Assembly (NCBI RefSeq): GCF_024355225.1
Contig: NZ_VCNH01000008.1
Location: 3,286,001-3,350,000 of the forward strand
Reading direction: 5' to 3'
From: Roseovarius sp. M141
GTDB taxonomy: Bacteria; Pseudomonadota; Alphaproteobacteria; Rhodobacterales; Rhodobacteraceae
DNA: 64,000 bases
This document shows, in pieces, positions 10,212-19,176 of this stretch (position 1 is its first letter; each line of letters starts with the position of its first letter). The notes beneath the pieces are model-generated. The model searched no databases. It worked only from the letters and a program-made list of their open reading frames with translations, and had not been told where the DNA came from. The position numbers and the translations under genes were made by a program.

Positions 10212-11179
10212 CCGACACAATCGTCGAAACACGCGGACTGGAGATGCGCTTTGCGCTGCCCACCCATTTCCTCAGCACTGAAAAGCCGGTCCTGCATGCT
10301 CTTTCCGGCGTCAACGTCCAGATCCAAAAGGGCGAGACGTTCTGCGTCGTCGGCGAATCCGGCTGCGGCAAGACAACGCTGGGCCGCGCCATCATGGGCC
10401 TGCTGAAACCGTCGTCGGGCGAGATTTACTTTCGCGACCAGCGCATCGACACAATGGACGAGGGCACGCGCAAGCCGATTCGCGCCGACATGCAGATGGT
10501 GTTCCAGAACCCCTACGCCTCGCTCAATCCGCGCCGCAACGTGTTTCAGACCCTTGCCGAGCCGATCCGCCATCTGATGCCTGAAAAATCCGCCGCCGAC
10601 GTGCGCGCGCAGGTCGAAGATGTGCTGGACGCCACCGGCTGCGACCAAAGCTGGCAACGCAAGTTGCCGCATGAGTTTTCAGGCGGGCAGCGCCAGCGCA
10701 TCGCCATCGCCCGCGCGCTGGTGACCAACCCCGCCTTCGTCGTCGCAGACGAGCCGATTTCGGCGCTGGACGTGTCCATTCAGGCACAGATCCTGAACCT
10801 GTTGAACGATTTGCAGGATGATCGCGGCCTCACCTACATGTTTATCACCCACGATCTCAGCGTGGTCGAGCATTTCGGCGACCGCGTCGCCGTCATGTAT
10901 CTGGGTCAGGTCATGGAGCTGGCCCAGACCGACAGGATTTTCAACGCGCCCAAGCATCCCTATACGCAGCTTTTGCTTGATGCGATTCCAAAGCTCAGCG
11001 GCGGATCGTTCGATGCGCCGCGTACGCCCGGCGAACTGCCTGATCCTGTCAATCCGCCCCCCGGTTGCCCCTTTGCCCCGCGCTGCCCCATCGCGCAGGA
11101 CATCTGCCGGGCCGAGCGTCCGCAGCTGCGCCCCATCGGCGACAGCAGCACCATGGCCGCCTGCCATCTGGCCGAGTGA
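10208..11179 (+). CDS. ABC transporter ATP-binding protein (DppF/OppF-like)
   Basis: 323 residues. Walker A is GESGCGKT at residues 49-56, the signature is FSGGQRQRIAIARAL, and Walker B ends VVADEPISALD. The C-terminal oligopeptide extension with GCPFAPRCPIAQDIC is present. It is the last gene of the five-gene operon and pairs with the DppD-like ATPase. After it comes an AT-rich convergent gap before modC. Confidence 0.93.
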
Positions 11180-11403
11180 GCGTTGACCGGTGACCTACCG
11201 GCCCCTCTTCAGCGGCCCAAGTTCAGCAATAAAGCCGCCGTGCCATCCCCTACCAGATAGAATTCAAGGTCAGGTAAATCCTGATTGCCGAAAATCAAAC
11301 GGTGACGGTCGATAAAATCGATGCGGCAGCTATATCGTATTTGGACAATAATTTAGCAAAAACCTGTGGATAAATCGGCCATTTAGATTGGAAATAAACC
11401 AGC
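11180..11403. other. AT-rich convergent intergenic region with a DnaA box
   Basis: A 224-base gap between the 3' ends of the peptide importer and modABC. GC falls to about 33% in the row 11341-11400 by hand count, far below the surroundings. It contains TGTGGATAA at 11365-11373, a perfect match (reverse complement) to the DnaA box TTATCCACA. No gene was found. Confidence 0.5.
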
Positions 11404-12498
11404 TCAGGGCGTATCGCCACCGATATCCGCCCGTGCAACTGCCGTCGCTTTCACGACCGCATAGCATTCGGTCCCCGGCTGCAACGCCAGCTCGTCCATC
11501 GCATCCGCCGTGATACGTGCCAGCAGACGTGCGGGTCCGATACGTAGCGATAAGGCCACCCCCGGCCCATCGCCGCGATGTACCTCATCCACCACCGCGG
11601 GCAGAATGTTGCGCGACGACAGGCCGACGGGCCGTCCCAGCGAGATCAGCACATCCTGCGCCAGAACCCTGACGCGCACCGTCTTGCCCACACCAGCCTC
11701 GATACCCGGCAGACGCAGTTCGCCACCGCCGATCTCGAGGCGGCCAAGACCGCCGGGATTACGCTCGACCACACGCGCCATCAGGACCGATCCGGCCTCG
11801 CGCACGCCAATCAACGGCACCATGGCCGGATCGCTCAGCACATCCGTCACGTCGCCCCGGCGCAACACGCGGCCATCCCGCAGCACGACGATGCGATCTG
11901 CCAGCCGCGCAATTTCGGCCACGCTGTGGGTGACATAGACGATGGGCACCGTGCCGCTGTCGCGCAGACGCTCCAGATAGGGCAGGATTTCGTCCTTGCG
12001 CGGGCCGTCCAGCGCCGCCAGCGGTTCGTCCATCAGCAAAAGGCGCGGGCGCATCAGCAGCGCGCGGGCAATCGCCACGCGCTGTTTTTCACCCCCCGAC
12101 AGGCTGCGCGGGCGACGCTCCATCAATCCCTCGATCCCCAGCATCGCCATGATCGCATCGCCGTCCAGCCCGGGCGCGCCCGGCGGCGCATAACGCGCGC
12201 CAAAGGCGATGTTGCGCGCCACGGTCAGATGCGGAAACAGCCGACCTTCCTGAAACACCACGCCGATCCGGCGCCGCGCGGCCGGCAGGCAGATGCCCTG
12301 AGCGCAGTCCAGCAAGACGTCGCTGCCCAGCGCAATCCGGCCCGCATCCGGCGTCAACAGCCCGGCGATGGCGTTGGCCAGCGTCGTCTTGCCCGACCCC
12401 GATGGCCCGAACAGCGCGGTCACGCCCGGCCCCGCCTCAAACGCGGCCTCCAGCGCAAAGTCGCCCGCGCGATGGGCGATATCGACCAGCAAACTCAT
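11404..12498 (-). CDS. modC: Molybdate ABC transporter ATP-binding protein ModC
   Basis: 364 residues from the ATG at 12498, which overlaps the modB stop as ATGA; a longer frame to 12534 exists but would overlap modB further. Walker A is GPSGSGKT at residues 31-38 and the signature is LSGGEKQRVAIARALL. The C-terminal quarter (about residues 290-360) is a TOBE/mol-pterin-binding domain, the regulatory module typical of ModC. It drives molybdate uptake through ModB using ModA as the periplasmic binder. Molybdate feeds molybdenum cofactor synthesis. Confidence 0.95.
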   Translation of the reverse strand: MSLLVDIAHRAGDFALEAAFEAGPGVTALFGPSGSGKTTLANAIAGLLTPDAGRIALGSDVLLDCAQGICLPAARRRIGVVFQEGRLFPHLTVARNIAFGARYAPPGAPGLDGDAIMAMLGIEGLMERRPRSLSGGEKQRVAIARALLMRPRLLLMDEPLAALDGPRKDEILPYLERLRDSGTVPIVYVTHSVAEIARLADRIVVLRDGRVLRRGDVTDVLSDPAMVPLIGVREAGSVLMARVVERNPGGLGRLEIGGGELRLPGIEAGVGKTVRVRVLAQDVLISLGRPVGLSSRNILPAVVDEVHRGDGPGVALSLRIGPARLLARITADAMDELALQPGTECYAVVKATAVARADIGGDTP

Positions 12499-13178
12499 GC
12501 GCCGATCCGTGCCGCCATACGCCGCGCCAACCACTCGGACAGCAGCACCGCGCCGATTGCCACGCCGGACGCCAGCACCACCAATCGCAACGCCGATCCC
12601 TCACCGCCCGGCACCTGCAAGAACGCGTATACGGCCGAGGGCAGCGTCTGCGTCTGGCCGGGTATGTTGGCAACGAACGTGATCGTCGCGCCGAATTCGC
12701 CCATCGCCTTGGCAAAGCCCATGACGGCGCCTGCCAATATCCCTGGCCCGATCAGGGGCAGCGTGACGCGCATGAACGCCGGCCAGCGGCCCGCACCCAA
12801 CGTCGCCGCCGCCTCCTCCAGCTTCGGATCGACCGCCTCGATCGACAGGCGGATCGCGCGCACCATCAGCGGAAATCCCATGACCGCCGCCGCCAGCGCC
12901 GCCCCGGTCCAGCGAAACGCAAACACGATGCCGATGGATTCAAGCAGCCCACCCACCGCGCCGTTGCGCCCGAATGTCAGCAACAGCAGATACCCTGTCA
13001 CGACAGGCGGCAGCACCAGCGGCAGATGCACCAGCGCGCTGACCAGTGCATGCCCCGGAAACTGCCGCCGCGCCAGCAGCCACGCCACCGCAATCGCCAC
13101 CGGCAGGCTGAACAATGTCGCGATCAGCGACACTTTCAGCGACAGCGCCAGCGCGGTATATGCGGCGGCGTCCAGCAT
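12495..13178 (-). CDS. modB: Molybdate ABC transporter permease ModB
   Basis: 227 residues, normal for ModB, with about five membrane segments and the EAA loop near residues 125-150 (EEAAATLGAGRWPAFMRV). It forms the homodimeric channel for molybdate. The start codon shares a base with the modA stop (TGATG) and its stop overlaps modC, so modABC is one translationally coupled operon. Confidence 0.95.
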   Translation of the reverse strand: MLDAAAYTALALSLKVSLIATLFSLPVAIAVAWLLARRQFPGHALVSALVHLPLVLPPVVTGYLLLLTFGRNGAVGGLLESIGIVFAFRWTGAALAAAVMGFPLMVRAIRLSIEAVDPKLEEAAATLGAGRWPAFMRVTLPLIGPGILAGAVMGFAKAMGEFGATITFVANIPGQTQTLPSAVYAFLQVPGGEGSALRLVVLASGVAIGAVLLSEWLARRMAARIGA

Positions 13179-13960
13179 CAGGGGGCCTTCACCAGCGGCA
13201 AGAACCCGTGCGCCTCAAACACGCCGCGCCCCTCGGCCCCTTGCAGGAATTCCATGAAGGGCGCGGCCGCGTCCGTCAGCTCCGCAGCAGGATAGATGAT
13301 CGGATCGTGCATCTCGCCCGGCACCTGATAGACGACGCGCACCCTGGGCTCAGCCAACGCGTCGGTGGCATAGACCACGCCCAACGGCGCCTCGCCCAGT
13401 GCGACCAGCGCCAGCGCCGCGCGCACGTTGTCCGTCTCGGCCATTTGCGGCATCAGCGTGTCCCACATGCCTGACGCCTCCAGCCACGCGCGGCCATACA
13501 TGCCAGCCGGAACGCTTTGGGTCTGGCCGATGGCCATGCGCCCGCCGTCGAGACGCGCCAGCAGCGTATCCGCGTCCACGTCTTCCAGATCAGGTGCGTC
13601 TGCCGGCGCGATCAGCACCAGCGCATTGCCCACCAGCGCAACGCGGCGTGCGGGGTCAACGGCACCCTGTTCCTCCAGCCAGTCCATCCAATCGGTGTTG
13701 GCCAGAAAAGCAACATCAGCGGGGGCGCCCTCGCCGATCTGGCGCGCCAGCAGGCCACTGCTGCCCAGCGATACCGCGACCTCGCCAGGATAGATCGCCG
13801 TTATATCATCCAGTGCGTCCTTCAATGACGCGGCAGCAAAGACGACAACTTGATTGGCGGCCTGTGCGCCCGGCGCCGCAACCAGCAGGGCCACGACGCC
13901 TGCCGCCGAAATCTTGCGAAATCGCGCTAGCAGCCTGTCACATGGTTGGGAAATCCGCAT
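13178..13960 (-). CDS. modA: Molybdate ABC transporter substrate-binding protein ModA
   Basis: 260 residues. The N-terminus is a long signal peptide with a hydrophobic core VVALLVAAPGAQA, cleaved near residue 34. The mature part starts with the ModA pattern VVFAAASLKDALDDI; the SLGSSGLLARQIGEGAPADV segment holds conserved oxyanion-binding residues. It binds molybdate or tungstate in the periplasm. AGGAGA lies 7 bases before the ATG. It is the first gene of modABC; no ModE-type operator or molybdenum-cofactor riboswitch was recognised in the short upstream gap. Confidence 0.94.
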   Translation of the reverse strand: MRISQPCDRLLARFRKISAAGVVALLVAAPGAQAANQVVVFAAASLKDALDDITAIYPGEVAVSLGSSGLLARQIGEGAPADVAFLANTDWMDWLEEQGAVDPARRVALVGNALVLIAPADAPDLEDVDADTLLARLDGGRMAIGQTQSVPAGMYGRAWLEASGMWDTLMPQMAETDNVRAALALVALGEAPLGVVYATDALAEPRVRVVYQVPGEMHDPIIYPAAELTDAAAPFMEFLQGAEGRGVFEAHGFLPLVKAP

Positions 13961-14111
13961 TTCACTGTCTCCTGACCGGACATACCATTGAAGGGATCAA
14001 TTCCACACATGCCGCGCCAACCGCTGCAAGCTGTTGTTATTTTGCGAATCCTCGCCATATAATTGCAAAACGCAAGCGCAAAAGCGCCCGCACAACAAGC
14101 ATATCAACAGC

Positions 14112-14597
14112 ATGGACAGCACCATCACCGCCCCATCGACGCATATTCCCATCGACATGAGCGATGCCCACAAAACCGAACTGCGCACGCAGTTCGGCGC
14201 GCTGTGCTATCGTATGCGGCGCGGCAAACCCGAGGTGCTGCTGATCACCAGCCGCGGTTCGGGCCGTTGGATCGTGCCCAAGGGCTGGCCCGTCGACTGC
14301 AAGACCCCCATGCAAAGCGCCGAGATCGAGGCGTGGGAAGAGGCCGGCGTGCGCGGGCGCATATATTCGCGCTGCCTGGGCCTGTATCACTATCACAAAA
14401 GCGTCCCTGATAGCGCCGGTTTGCCATGCGTTGCCATGCTCTATGCTTTGAAAGTGCAGGAAATCGCCTCGGATTTCCCCGAGGCAGGCCAGCGCAAGCG
14501 TAGATGGCTGCGCCCCAAGAAGGCCGCCGCCCTCGTGGATGAACCCGAACTGGCACATATGATCGCCAAATTTGACCCGGACCAATTAAGGGGCTGA
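14112..14597 (+). CDS. Nudix hydrolase (diphosphoinositol-phosphohydrolase-like)
   Basis: 161 residues from the ATG at 14112. The Nudix region is GWPVDCKTPMQSAEIEAW followed by EEAGV, preceded by SGRWIVPKGWP; this is the variant box common in alphaproteobacterial DIPP-like proteins, where the canonical Arg of REUXEE is replaced but the EExG core remains. It probably cleaves a nucleoside diphosphate-linked or polyphosphate substrate, which is not predictable here. Longer starts up to 14034 exist, but the extra residues look non-coding. It is divergent from modA. Confidence 0.85.
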   Translation: MDSTITAPSTHIPIDMSDAHKTELRTQFGALCYRMRRGKPEVLLITSRGSGRWIVPKGWPVDCKTPMQSAEIEAWEEAGVRGRIYSRCLGLYHYHKSVPDSAGLPCVAMLYALKVQEIASDFPEAGQRKRRWLRPKKAAALVDEPELAHMIAKFDPDQLRG

Positions 14598-14676
14598 GCG
14601 CCCGATGCGGAACGGGACACGCTTGATATTCACAGTGGGGCATATATTTTAGATATGTAGAACCGGAACGGGACAG
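14598..14676 (+). promoter_or_regulatory. Possible promoter with flanking 11-base direct repeat
   Basis: TTGATA (14623-14628) is followed after 16 bases by TATTTT, a plausible but weak promoter for the DUF1178 gene at 14677. The sequence GGAACGGGACA occurs twice, at 14609-14619 and 14665-14675, 56 bases apart, flanking it. Confidence 0.3.
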
Positions 14677-15105
14677 ATGATAAAATTCTCGCTCAAATGT
14701 GCCGAAAATCACAGCTTTGACAGCTGGTTTCAATCGGCCGCGTCCTTTGAGAAACTGGCGCGCGCCGGGTTGGTCACCTGCGCTGAATGTGGCAGCACGG
14801 ATGTCACCAAGGGCATCATGGCGCCCAGCGTGCAATCTGCGCGCGACGCCGCGCATGCGACCCGCACACTGGCCGCGCCCGAAACAGCAGCGCAGCACGC
14901 TATTGCCACTCTGCGCGAAAAGGTCGAAGCTAGTTCCGAATATGTCGGCACGGATTTTGCCCGCAAGGCGCGCGCCATGCACGAGGGCACCGCACCCGAA
15001 CGCGCCATATACGGCGAGGCCCGCATCGACGACGCGCGCAAGCTGGTCGAGGACGGCGTGCCGATCCTGCCCCTGCCCTTTCGCCCGGCCCGCAAAGTCA
15101 ACTGA
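14677..15105 (+). CDS. DUF1178 family protein
   Basis: 142 residues. The N-terminus has a probable zinc ribbon with Cys8, His12, Cys35 and Cys38 (SLKCAENHSFDSW and VTCAECGS), as expected for DUF1178. The rest is mostly helical and ends in PILPLPFRPARKVN, a conserved tail of the family. The function is unknown; a nucleic-acid or protein-binding role is only a guess from the zinc ribbon. It is followed after 19 bases by the ACT-domain gene on the same strand. Confidence 0.88.
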   Translation: MIKFSLKCAENHSFDSWFQSAASFEKLARAGLVTCAECGSTDVTKGIMAPSVQSARDAAHATRTLAAPETAAQHAIATLREKVEASSEYVGTDFARKARAMHEGTAPERAIYGEARIDDARKLVEDGVPILPLPFRPARKVN

Positions 15106-15124
15106 TCCGAGCACGAGGCGCACC

Positions 15125-15529
15125 ATGGCTGGCGGACATGATCTGAAACATCTTCTGTCCGGTATGGCGCCGGTGCTGGATGATGACATCTATGTGTTCG
15201 TCACCCTGCCGGAGCGCGACGTGCCGCCGGGGCTGTGTCCGCGCATGACCATGCAGGAGGGCGAGGGAACAACCGTCATTATCACGCGTGATGCTGCCAT
15301 GGCGGCGGGCCTGCGGTACGAATTTCCCTGCCGGATGATCACGCTGAACGTGCATTCCGCGCTGGATGCTATCGGGTTTCTGGCCAAGGTCACGACGCGG
15401 CTGGCGGGCCTCGGCATGGGGGTCAATCCGGTGGCAGGGTTCTATCACGACCATCTGTTCGTACCGCTGGACCGGGCGCGCGACGCGATGACAGCCCTTG
15501 GCGAAATGGTGCGCGAGGCGCGCGGCTGA
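15125..15529 (+). CDS. ACT domain protein (ACT_3 / DUF2241 type)
   Basis: 134 residues, consisting essentially of one compact domain pair: the segment MITLNVHSALDAIGFLAKVT (about residues 73-92) begins the ACT fold, followed by GMGVNPVAGFYHDHLFVPLD. ACT domains bind amino acids and often regulate biosynthetic enzymes; its position just upstream of aspartate kinase, itself an ACT enzyme, is suggestive but not proof of a link. The start chosen is the ATG at 15125; the open frame extends further upstream, but that part overlaps the DUF1178 gene. Confidence 0.85.
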   Translation: MAGGHDLKHLLSGMAPVLDDDIYVFVTLPERDVPPGLCPRMTMQEGEGTTVIITRDAAMAAGLRYEFPCRMITLNVHSALDAIGFLAKVTTRLAGLGMGVNPVAGFYHDHLFVPLDRARDAMTALGEMVREARG

Positions 15530-15611
15530 CCCACTCGGTATGCAGCGCACTATTGCCCTCGGGCGCCGCCGCGCGTAAACCGCCTGCGAACTTGCCTCAA
15601 GGGACGTATCC

Positions 15612-16850
15612 ATGCCCGTTCTCGTGATGAAATTCGGCGGCACGTCCGTCGCCAACCTTGACCGTATCCGCCGCGTTGCCAAACGTGTCGGCGTCGAAGT
15701 GGCCAATGGCTATGACGTCATCGTCATCGTGTCGGCCATGTCCGGCAAGACCAATGAACTTGTCGGGTGGGTCGGCGAGACATCGCCGCTGTATGATGCG
15801 CGCGAATATGATGCCGTCGTGTCGTCGGGCGAAAACGTGACGGCCGGCCTGATGGCGTTGACGTTGCAGGAAATGGAGATTCCGGCGCGTAGCTGGCAGG
15901 GCTGGCAGGTGCCGGTGAAAACCTCCTCGGCCCATTCCGCCGCCCGTATCGTGGATATTCCGCCCGCCAATATCATGGCGAAATTTGCCGAGGGCATGCG
16001 CGTCGCCGTTGTGGCCGGGTTTCAGGGTATCAGCCCCGAGGGCCGTATCACGACGCTGGGCCGCGGCGGCAGTGACACCACCGCCGTCGCCTTTGCCGCC
16101 GCCATGGGCGCCGAGCGCTGCGATATTTATACCGATGTCGACGGGGTCTACACCACCGATCCGCGCATTTCGCCGAAGGCGCGCAAGCTGGACCGCATCG
16201 CCTATGAGGAGATGCTGGAGCTGGCCAGCCTTGGCGCCAAGGTTCTGCAAACCCGCTCGGTCGAGCTGGCGATGCGCTACAATGTAAAGCTGCGCGTTCT
16301 CAGCAGCTTCGAGGAACAATCAGATGGCGCCGGCACCCTTGTCTGCGCCGAGGAGGAAATCATGGAATCCAAAGTTGTGACCGGCATCGCCTATTCCCGC
16401 GACGAGGCCAAGATGACCCTTATGTCGGTCGCCGACCGCCCCGGCATCGCCGCCGCCATCTTTGGCCCGCTGTCCGAGGCGGGGGTGAATGTCGACATGA
16501 TCATTCAGAACATCTCTGAAGAAGGGCGCACCGACATGACCTTTTCGTGCCCCACCGAACAGGTGGCGCGTGCCGAAAGGGCCCTGAAAAGTGCTGTCGA
16601 GACAGGCAATATCAACTACAGCCATCTGGTGGCCGACACCGATGTCGCCAAGATCTCGGCCGTCGGCATCGGCATGCGCAGCCAGTCGGGTGTGGCGGCG
16701 CAAATGTTCCGCACGCTCAGCAATGAGGGAATCAACATCAAGGTGATTGCAACCTCCGAGATAAAGATTTCCGTGCTGATTGATCGAAAATACATGGAAC
16801 TCGCCGTTCAGGCGCTGCATGATACCTTCGACCTGGACAAGGTCGGATAA
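15612..16850 (+). CDS. lysC: Aspartate kinase
   Basis: 412 residues, the monofunctional aspartokinase size. It phosphorylates L-aspartate, the first step to lysine, threonine and methionine. The kinase motif KFGGTSVA is at residues 7-14, and the second half carries two ACT domains (about residues 265-410) for feedback control by lysine and/or threonine. The ATG has a CAAGGGA ribosome binding site upstream. Aspartate-semialdehyde dehydrogenase (asd), the next enzyme in the pathway, is also in this window at 32495-33517 but is not linked in an operon. Confidence 0.97.
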   Translation: MPVLVMKFGGTSVANLDRIRRVAKRVGVEVANGYDVIVIVSAMSGKTNELVGWVGETSPLYDAREYDAVVSSGENVTAGLMALTLQEMEIPARSWQGWQVPVKTSSAHSAARIVDIPPANIMAKFAEGMRVAVVAGFQGISPEGRITTLGRGGSDTTAVAFAAAMGAERCDIYTDVDGVYTTDPRISPKARKLDRIAYEEMLELASLGAKVLQTRSVELAMRYNVKLRVLSSFEEQSDGAGTLVCAEEEIMESKVVTGIAYSRDEAKMTLMSVADRPGIAAAIFGPLSEAGVNVDMIIQNISEEGRTDMTFSCPTEQVARAERALKSAVETGNINYSHLVADTDVAKISAVGIGMRSQSGVAAQMFRTLSNEGINIKVIATSEIKISVLIDRKYMELAVQALHDTFDLDKVG

Positions 16851-16916
16851 GGCGTGCCGGCCTGACCTCGCCGTGCGCACCTTCGAACGACAGAAAGGCG
16901 CGAGAGCACCCCGCTG

Positions 16917-19160
16917 ATGAGCCATGATTTCCAGACCGACAGCCGCCACATGCTGGGCCGCCTTCGTGCCGTCATGGCCGAGGATGCCGCTGGTCAGGCG
17001 CGTCTGGATCAGATCACCCACCTCATCGCCGAGGAAATGCGGATCGAAGTCTGCTCGATCTACCTGTTCCGCGATGAGGACATGCTGGAACTGTGCGCGA
17101 CTGAGGGCCTGAACCCCGCTGCCGTGCATGAAACCCGGATGCGTCTGGGCGAAGGTCTGGTAGGGCGCGTAGCGCGTACCGGCCAGGTCATCAATACCGA
17201 CGACGCCCCCAACACGCCCGGCTTCCGCTTCATGCCCGAAACCGGCGAAGAGGGCTATTCGTCCTTCATGGGCGTTCCCATCCAGCGCCTTGGCGAAAAA
17301 CTCGGGGTGCTGGTGGTGCAGTCGAAAGACACGCGCAGCTTCTCCGAGGAGGAAGTCTACGCGGTCGAGGTCGTGGCGATGGTGCTCGCCGAAATGACCG
17401 AACTGGGCGCCTTCATCGGTGACGGCGCGGCGATGAAGGCGCGCCACCAGCACGCGGTCCAGTTTCGCGGCACCACGGCGCAGGAGGGCGCGGCGCGCGG
17501 CCATGTCTGGCTGCACGAACCCCGCGTCATCGTCACCAACCTCATCGGCGAGGATCCCGTACGCGAGCTTGAGCGCCTGAACGAGGCCGTAGAAGAACTG
17601 CGCGTCGGCGTCGACCGCATGCTGACCAGCGCCCGCTTCGGTGACAAGGAACAGCTGGAGGTGCTGGAGGCTTACCGCATGTTCGCCAATTCCAAAGGCT
17701 GGATGCGGCGCATGGAAGAGGACATCAATCGCGGCCTGTCGGCCGAGGCAGCGGTGGAAAAGGAACAATCGACTGCCCGCGCCCGGCTGGGACAGGTGGC
17801 CGACGCCTACCTGCGCGACCGCCTGCACGATCTGGACGATCTCAGCAACCGCATGCTGCGCATCCTGACCGGACAGGGCACCGGGACAGCCGCCGAAATG
17901 CCGCCTGATCCGATCCTCATCGCGCGCAATATCGGCCCTGCCGAACTGCTGGATTATGGCCGCAGCCTCAAGGGAATCGTGCTGGAGGAAGGCGCCGTCG
18001 GCAGCCACGCCACCATTGTCGCCCGGGCGCTGGCAATCCCGCTGGTGATCCACGCCAAGAACATCACGACCGAGGCGATGAATGGCGATCCCATTCTGGT
18101 CGACGGCGATCAGGGCCTCGCCCATCTGCGCCCCAACGACACGGTCATTGCCGCCTTTCGCGACAAGATGGCGATGCAGGCCAAGGCGCAGGAACGCTAC
18201 GCCTCTATCCGCGGCAAACCTGCGACCACGCTGTGCGGGCGCACCCTGTCGCTGAAAATGAACGCAGGCCTCATGGCCGATCTGCCCAGCCTTGAGGGAT
18301 CTGGCGCCGATAGCGTCGGCCTGTTCCGGACCGAATTGCAATTCCTTGTCCGGTCGAAAATGCCCAAACGGGCCGAGTTGAGCGAACTTTACAGCCGCGT
18401 CATGGATGCCGCCAAGGGCCGCGAAGTGGTGTTCCGCACGCTCGACATCGGCTCGGACAAGGTGCTGCCCTACATGAAGCCCACGGACGAGCCGAACCCG
18501 GCGATGGGGTGGCGCGCGATCCGCGTGGGCCTGGACAAGCCGGGGGTCATGCGGATGCAGCTTCAGGCGCTCATTCGCGGTGCCAAGGGGCGGCCCCTGT
18601 CGGTGATGTTCCCCTTCGTCGCCCAGCGCGAAGAGTTCGACGCCGGGCGCGCCGAGCTGGACAAGGCGCTGGAGCGAGAGCGCATCCTTGGCCATCCCAT
18701 GCCTGCCACGATGAAGCTGGGCGCGATGCTGGAAACACCCAGCTTGGCCTATGCGCCAGACCAGTTCTTCCGCAATATCGATTTTATTTCCATCGGCGGG
18801 AACGACCTGAAACAATTCTTCTTTGCCGCCGACCGCGAGAACGAGCGCGTGCGCCGCCGCTATGACACGCTGAACGTCAGTTTCCTGACCTTTTTGCAAT
18901 GCATCGTAGAGCGGTGCATGGCCACAGACACGCCGCTCAGTTTCTGCGGCGAGGATGCGGGCAGACCCGTCGAGGCCGCTTGCCTTGCGGCGATCGGCAT
19001 CCGCATCCTGTCGATGCGCCCCGCCTCGATCGGGCCGGTCAAATCGATCTTGCGCCGCACCAATCTGGACGAATTGCGCGACGTCATCGACGAGGCCGGG
19101 CGCCGGGGCGACCAATCGGTCCGCCCCGCCGTCATGGAATATCTGCGCGAGAAACTGTAG
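16917..19160 (+). CDS. ptsP: Phosphoenolpyruvate-protein phosphotransferase PtsP (EI-Ntr)
   Basis: 747 residues, the full length of EI-Ntr. A GAF domain (about residues 15-155) precedes the PTS enzyme I part. The phosphorylated histidine is His364 in GSHATIVARAL. The C-terminal PEP-binding barrel includes GLFRTELQFL and the DIGSDKVLPY and GGNDLKQFF segments. It takes phosphate from PEP and passes it to NPr, linking carbon and nitrogen status; the GAF domain senses glutamine or 2-oxoglutarate in studied relatives. It follows lysC by 66 bases on the same strand and its 3' end meets EcsC after 16 bases. Confidence 0.96.
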   Translation: MSHDFQTDSRHMLGRLRAVMAEDAAGQARLDQITHLIAEEMRIEVCSIYLFRDEDMLELCATEGLNPAAVHETRMRLGEGLVGRVARTGQVINTDDAPNTPGFRFMPETGEEGYSSFMGVPIQRLGEKLGVLVVQSKDTRSFSEEEVYAVEVVAMVLAEMTELGAFIGDGAAMKARHQHAVQFRGTTAQEGAARGHVWLHEPRVIVTNLIGEDPVRELERLNEAVEELRVGVDRMLTSARFGDKEQLEVLEAYRMFANSKGWMRRMEEDINRGLSAEAAVEKEQSTARARLGQVADAYLRDRLHDLDDLSNRMLRILTGQGTGTAAEMPPDPILIARNIGPAELLDYGRSLKGIVLEEGAVGSHATIVARALAIPLVIHAKNITTEAMNGDPILVDGDQGLAHLRPNDTVIAAFRDKMAMQAKAQERYASIRGKPATTLCGRTLSLKMNAGLMADLPSLEGSGADSVGLFRTELQFLVRSKMPKRAELSELYSRVMDAAKGREVVFRTLDIGSDKVLPYMKPTDEPNPAMGWRAIRVGLDKPGVMRMQLQALIRGAKGRPLSVMFPFVAQREEFDAGRAELDKALERERILGHPMPATMKLGAMLETPSLAYAPDQFFRNIDFISIGGNDLKQFFFAADRENERVRRRYDTLNVSFLTFLQCIVERCMATDTPLSFCGEDAGRPVEAACLAAIGIRILSMRPASIGPVKSILRRTNLDELRDVIDEAGRRGDQSVRPAVMEYLREKL

Positions 19161-19176
19161 CTCCGGCGCGGTCTGC

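Noticed and set aside
13961..14111. Possible molybdenum-cofactor riboswitch before modA
   Set aside because: The gap is too short and lacks the conserved stem pattern; none seen.
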